This document shows positions 59,933 to 64,000 of a stretch of DNA of 64,000 bases, one piece after another (position 1 is the stretch's first letter; every line of letters starts with the position of its first letter). Made by a program: the position numbers and the translations under genes. The stretch is from Parasponia andersonii (Eukaryota > Streptophyta > Magnoliopsida > Rosales > Cannabaceae). The notes below the pieces were generated by a model that was given only the letters and a program-made list of their open reading frames with translations, did not search any database and was not told the DNA's origin. The stretch spans positions 466,090 to 530,089 of the forward strand of contig JXTB01000113.1 of assembly GCA_002914805.1 (NCBI GenBank). The letters run 5' to 3'.

Positions 59933-60268
59933 CATTACAAAAAATTTCACTTTTAGACACAATAAAATTTATTACTAAAACCTAAAAGTTTATGACCAAA
60001 AGAATGCTATTATCATTATGTCTAACTAAAAAAATCCATGGCTTAAAGTTTCAGTCACAAAAAATGTAATTTTTTGTGATTAAATGTATTTTTAGTCACA
60101 ACTAATTTTATTACTATAAGTAAAAAGTTATAACTAGAAATACAATAATAATAATATGTGATAAAATGTGACTAAAAATTTTTAGCTTTGACTAAATGTC
60201 ATTTTTAATCCAAAAAACGCTTGTTGTGACTAAAACGTTTTCACTAAATAGTGACTATATTTATAGTG
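59933..60268. mobile_element. CACTA-type MITE, 336 bp, with 3-bp target duplication
   Basis: It begins CATTACAAAAAATTTCAC, and its other end read inward begins CACTATAAATATAGTCAC. Both are followed by repeated AGTCACA/TGTGACT motifs (for example TTTTAGTCACAACTAA at about 60090 and TGTGACTAAAA at about 60166 and 60217), as expected of CACTA subterminal repeats. The bases immediately outside are ATT on both sides (59930-59932 and 60269-60271), the 3-bp duplication size of CACTA elements. It has no coding capacity. Confidence 0.72.
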
Positions 60269-60271
60269 ATT

Positions 60272-63200
60272 GTTTGGATACAAAAAAATTCTTGATTGTA
60301 TTGCTCGCTTAGTGGCAAACGATTCTATTAAATAATCAATTTCCTCTTTTTCATTTTATTTTAAGAGGAAATTCTCATTAATTGATAATCATTTTGTGAT
60401 ATTGTAAAATAAAATTCAATATCTCCCCACCTAAATAATAAATAAACAAATAAATAACACCCAAAAATCTGGTTGTGTTTTCAGCCTTTTCACTCCTCTT
60501 CTTCTTTTTTTTTTTGATTATTTTTTCTTTTGTGGGGAGACCAATTGGAGTTCTCTATTGTGTTTATGAAGTTTATTTGTTTATTTTTTTTTACAATATT
60601 TTATTTCTTAAGTTAGAGCACCATTTAATCAACTCTTCTGGAAGACATCCAGGATCCAGCTCATGGGATGTACAATGGAACTTTCTTAAAGACAACAAAA
60701 CGAGGCAAGTTACGTGGAAGCTGGGTCCTTTTTCGTATATAAAATTATAGAACTGTCCGTAAAATTAATAAATAAATAAATCTATAACAATATTAAAAGA
60801 GTGAATGAAGTTTAGTAGATCTATTTTGGCATTTAGTGTATTGTTCATTTGTCAAGTTATTCTGTCGTTTTCTTATCACTTCAGTCTTGTTCATTTCACC
60901 TCTTATTCTTTTTGTTTTATACATAAGTTTTCCTCTAATTCTTATTTTCTCTATTTTTCTAACAGCGACGTTTCTTTTATTTTTGATGATTTTTGCTTTA
61001 TCCCTAGTTTGTCATCCTCCTCGCCATTGTTCTCTCTCTTTTTTTTTTTCCCTAATTGCTTATATATTTTCCCATAGCCACGACCAAAGGAAACTTGATC
61101 TGCGTTGGGAGTTTGCTCACATCTTGTTCTTGGTCTCGTGCTCCCAAGAAATTCTAAGAAATTACTGCTAATGGATATTCCAATCTTTTCCCATTGTTTA
61201 TCATTTAGTTAGACGTATTTTGACTTGGCATGCAAAGGTTCTTTTAGGGGGTTAAACTTTAACTTTGCCATTTGAATTAAGCACCTTTGTTTACAACGAA
61301 GTTGCATTTAAAAGTTTGTTCAATGATTCTACATTCATCAAGATGATTAAAATCTTATTTTTTGGCTAGAGGTTCCAATTTCTTCTTTTTCTTTTCTTTT
61401 TCCCCTCAATTCTTGAATCAGATTTTTTATTTGTTTGTTGTCTCTTAAATCAAAAGAAAAAAGACGAAGACTGAAGAATATTTCAATTTTATGGGGACAA
61501 AGAGATAAGTCGATTAGCAATTAGTAGTATACTATTTTCCCCTTAAAGCTTTATTCTTTTAAATTTTTGCATGGTATGCTTTCAGGAAAGTGGTTTTGTT
61601 TTCATTTTGACCATTATTTCTCTACATTTTCCCTATGCTCCATTTTTTTTGTATGTTTAATTTCTTTGGTTTTTCTTCATCTCTTGTTTCATACATGTCT
61701 GGTTAACAGAGTAGAATAATAAGGTCCAGCACAAATACTAATTCTAATGGCTAGAAATAAGGTTGATAGATTGTTTATGAAAATAAGTTTTTTAAAATTG
61801 AATTAGGTTTCAATTTCCAACAGAGTACAATTATTTGCTGAATCATGCTTCCTGTTGGTGCTACTTTTAAAACGGTCGTGAAGGTACTTGTGAAAATGCA
61901 TTAACGAATTCTTTTAGAAAAAGCTGTAATGTGAGCAAAAGAAGGTAGGGTCAACCTATAACAGGGGCATATATTCATAAATGTATCTATATATGTAGGT
62001 ATATTTGAGAAAGAAAAATACAGTGATATCGGGATCAAACACTAAGCAGGCTAATTTTATGACCCACCTTGAATGTATTGGGGATGAGATTTAGGGAATT
62101 TGAGGAGCTAAGTTAGCCTATTGGTACAACCTCAGCTTCCCTCATAGGCTAAGTATAACACAACAGACAATATATTTCTTTGATGATGTTCCTTTTTTCT
62201 TGTTCACTAATATTATTCTTGTACGAATAACTAAAGAGTTAAGTGAGTTTATTAGCAGTCATACTTCAAAATTGTGCATTTATGCTTGAATATATCTAAA
62301 AGTAGTTAAAGAGGAAAATAAATGTGTAGAGACCAAATTTATCTATCATTATTAGTTCTTCTGTATCAGATTCTTTTACTGTTTTTGTGACTCTAACATG
62401 AATTTATTCTTTTTTCATATTTAACTCGCCCAGTATTTCAATGTTGTGGTTTGGCATAGGTTCTTTTGAGACATAAGGGGGTTAGCTTATTACTGTATTC
62501 ATGCTTTGTATCAAGTCTCATGGATGTAATGTTAACAAACTCGCAAGGTATTTGCAAATTAGTTAGTATTTTATTCTAGATACTTTTGTATCATCATTTG
62601 CTTTTTTTTTTTTTTTTTTTTTTGATTATCAAATGATAATGGACAATGACCAGTTAATATTTGTATTTAGGTGATTTCATATGTGTGTATACTTTTGCCA
62701 TTCTCTTGTCACTTCTAAATATTATTGTTGTAACAATAAATCCTGAGATTAAAATTGACAGGGGAGGGGAATTATCTAATTTCATCTAAGTTCAGAGGTG
62801 AATTTTGTATAGTTCTCGAGATCATTAGTGCAAAGACTGATATGGTAAGGTCAGAGGCAAAGAGACGTGGTTGGCACAAGCCTCCTTCTGCCTCCTTCTT
62901 CTCGAGAAAGGGAAAGGTCTTTGAATGAAATGATACTAAATGTGAGAGATACTCTTCCAATGGAGACTGATAACTCTATAAAAATAGAGTTATTTGGTAT
63001 GTTTTTGAGTCTTGGGATAGTTATTTTAAAGGATCAATTTGTCTGGTTTAAGTGTTTTTCTTTATTTTATTTTTGTCCGTAGTGTTTCCGATGATTACAA
63101 TTCAATATAGTCAATATTTATTTTATTTTCTTTTTATTTCTAGTAGGAATGCTGAAATTAGGACTTGAATTCTGATGAATTTAAATGACCACATCTTTGA
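60272..63200. other. Intergenic, possibly transcribed; no protein assigned
   Basis: A TATA-like CGTATATAAAA near 60736 is followed by a pyrimidine-rich stretch (61000-61070) that looks like a plant 5' leader. No supported coding exon follows. Frames here are low-complexity (F/L/S-rich). It may be leader or intron of a non-coding transcript, or chance. Confidence 0.3.
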
Positions 63201-63239
63201 AGGAATGCTAAACTTAAGTAAAAGCTAGAAGTAACTTTG

Positions 63240-64000
63240 CCGCAACAACGCGCTGGAGCAATACTGAACAGCAGAATTCTATTTCCAGCTGGCATCTTTT
63301 ACGCACAGCTAGTGCTGACGGCTAATATTAAATACCAGCTAAGGGAAAATGAAGCAAAAGTGGTCCTCACTCCATATTTGGCTGACACGTGTATTAGGGT
63401 ACCTTACCTACTCTGATATAAAAGGAAAATGTACTGTAAGAAGAGGGGGAGAGGACGGCTGATCAGAGAAAAAGACGGAAAAGAAAAGAAAAGAGAGAAA
63501 GACAGTACAGAGAAGAAAGGACGAATGAGAGAAAGTACTAGCAGCAGGGAGCTTGATTTACCATTATCTAGCTAGATTTTTCCTTACTTTCTTAAATCTT
63601 CTTTGTATTTAATTTCTTTTTCTTATCTTGAACTTTCTGTAATCTATGAATTACTTTGGGTTGTTGATTTTTGAACTCCAGAATATGAGCTAAGTTTTTC
63701 TTAGCTGGGATATTGATGAATCTAAGGTTGTAATGAAGGATTAAATGTTATTTTAAGTGTTTATGGTAATTTTCTCTTGTTCACTCAAGTGAGCTTCATC
63801 ATTAATTCCTATTATTGTTTGGCTACCAATATTTAGGATAAATAAACTAGGATTAATTCTGGAAAGGTTAATTTTAGTTGGATCTAACTTGACTGATACA
63901 TGTTTCAAGTGTCTTTTTAGTAGATTCCTGAATTTGTAATGATATAGGAATATATCATTACCATGTATAACCCATTGAAAATCGATACTATAAGAGAAGT
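63240..64000 (+). mobile_element. Possible LTR/leader of a retrotransposon or a gene 5' leader, cut by the window edge
   Basis: A less AT-rich segment with CACGTG (near 63387) and a TATA box (GATATAAAAGG, 63414-63424) leads into a purine-rich leader. This is followed by TGTAATCTATGAATTACTTT, ATGAGCTAAG...CTTAGCTGGGATATTGATGA and a T-rich tail. I associate the latter arrangement with long leaders of plant Ty3-type retrotransposons, but no primer-binding site, paired LTR or gag frame is in view. The alternative is an ordinary gene promoter with a long leader. Confidence 0.3.

Noticed and set aside
60475..61171. Three plus-strand frames of 90-111 codons
   Set aside because: F/L/S-rich translation of T-rich DNA, mutually overlapping, without domain or splice continuity. 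At most untranslated leader.
62100..62160. SINE-like head GCTAAGTTAGCCTATTGGTAC
   Set aside because: Resembles an A box, but there is no B box downstream and no identifiable tail.
1..64000. CRISPR array, bacterial operons, phage or integrated viral genome
   Set aside because: Spliced plant genes, AT-rich intergenic DNA, and microsatellites rather than spacer-repeat structure. No viral replicase, capsid or movement-protein frame was seen.

Overview
This is a stretch of AT-rich flowering-plant nuclear DNA. Three intron-containing genes are clearly recognisable from spliced homology. All use GT-AG introns, one carries a miR172 target site, and the spaces between them are filled with short decayed transposable elements and microsatellites. 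The miR172-regulated AP2 gene and plant-type gene structures point to a eudicot; I cannot name the species. I see no operons, CRISPR, rRNA or convincing tRNA genes, and no intact autonomous transposon.

Layout. 1-1130: probable terminus of a CACTA transposon with an array of GC-rich hairpins. 1131-7020: intergenic, including a 518-bp non-autonomous hAT-like element with a perfect 8-bp target duplication (2458-2975) and a long-inverted-repeat element (3528-3770). About 7025-15560 (+): a NOT4/CNOT4-type RING-RRM-CCCH E3 ligase gene with 13 exons, a 5'-UTR intron and a 1,059-aa product. 15.6-24.9 kb: intergenic, with two diverged inverted MITE copies. About 24.9-28.8 kb (-): an AP2-family repressor of the RAP2-7/TOE1 type with 10 coding exons, 503 aa and a miR172 site in the last exon. 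29-48 kb: about 19 kb without a recognisable gene, holding TA-microsatellite-flanked elements, SSRs and small duplications. 48828-52788 (-): RAD51B, a RAD51 paralogue, 11 coding exons and 360 aa. 53-64 kb: repeat-rich, with a hAT transposase relic, two tRNA-type SINEs sharing a 3' end, a ~211-bp tandem array interrupted by one of the SINEs, a CACTA-type MITE, and a possible retrotransposon leader at the right edge.

The three genes act independently: mRNA decay/ubiquitination, developmental-phase transcriptional repression, and homologous recombination. No shared pathway is implied by their order. No new multi-gene system is evident. The most informative non-genic signals are the nested repeat structure at 57.4-58.4 kb, the transposon ends with intact target duplications, and the hairpin array at the left edge. 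Exon boundaries come from reading-frame continuity, splice consensus and recalled family conservation; no alignment was run.
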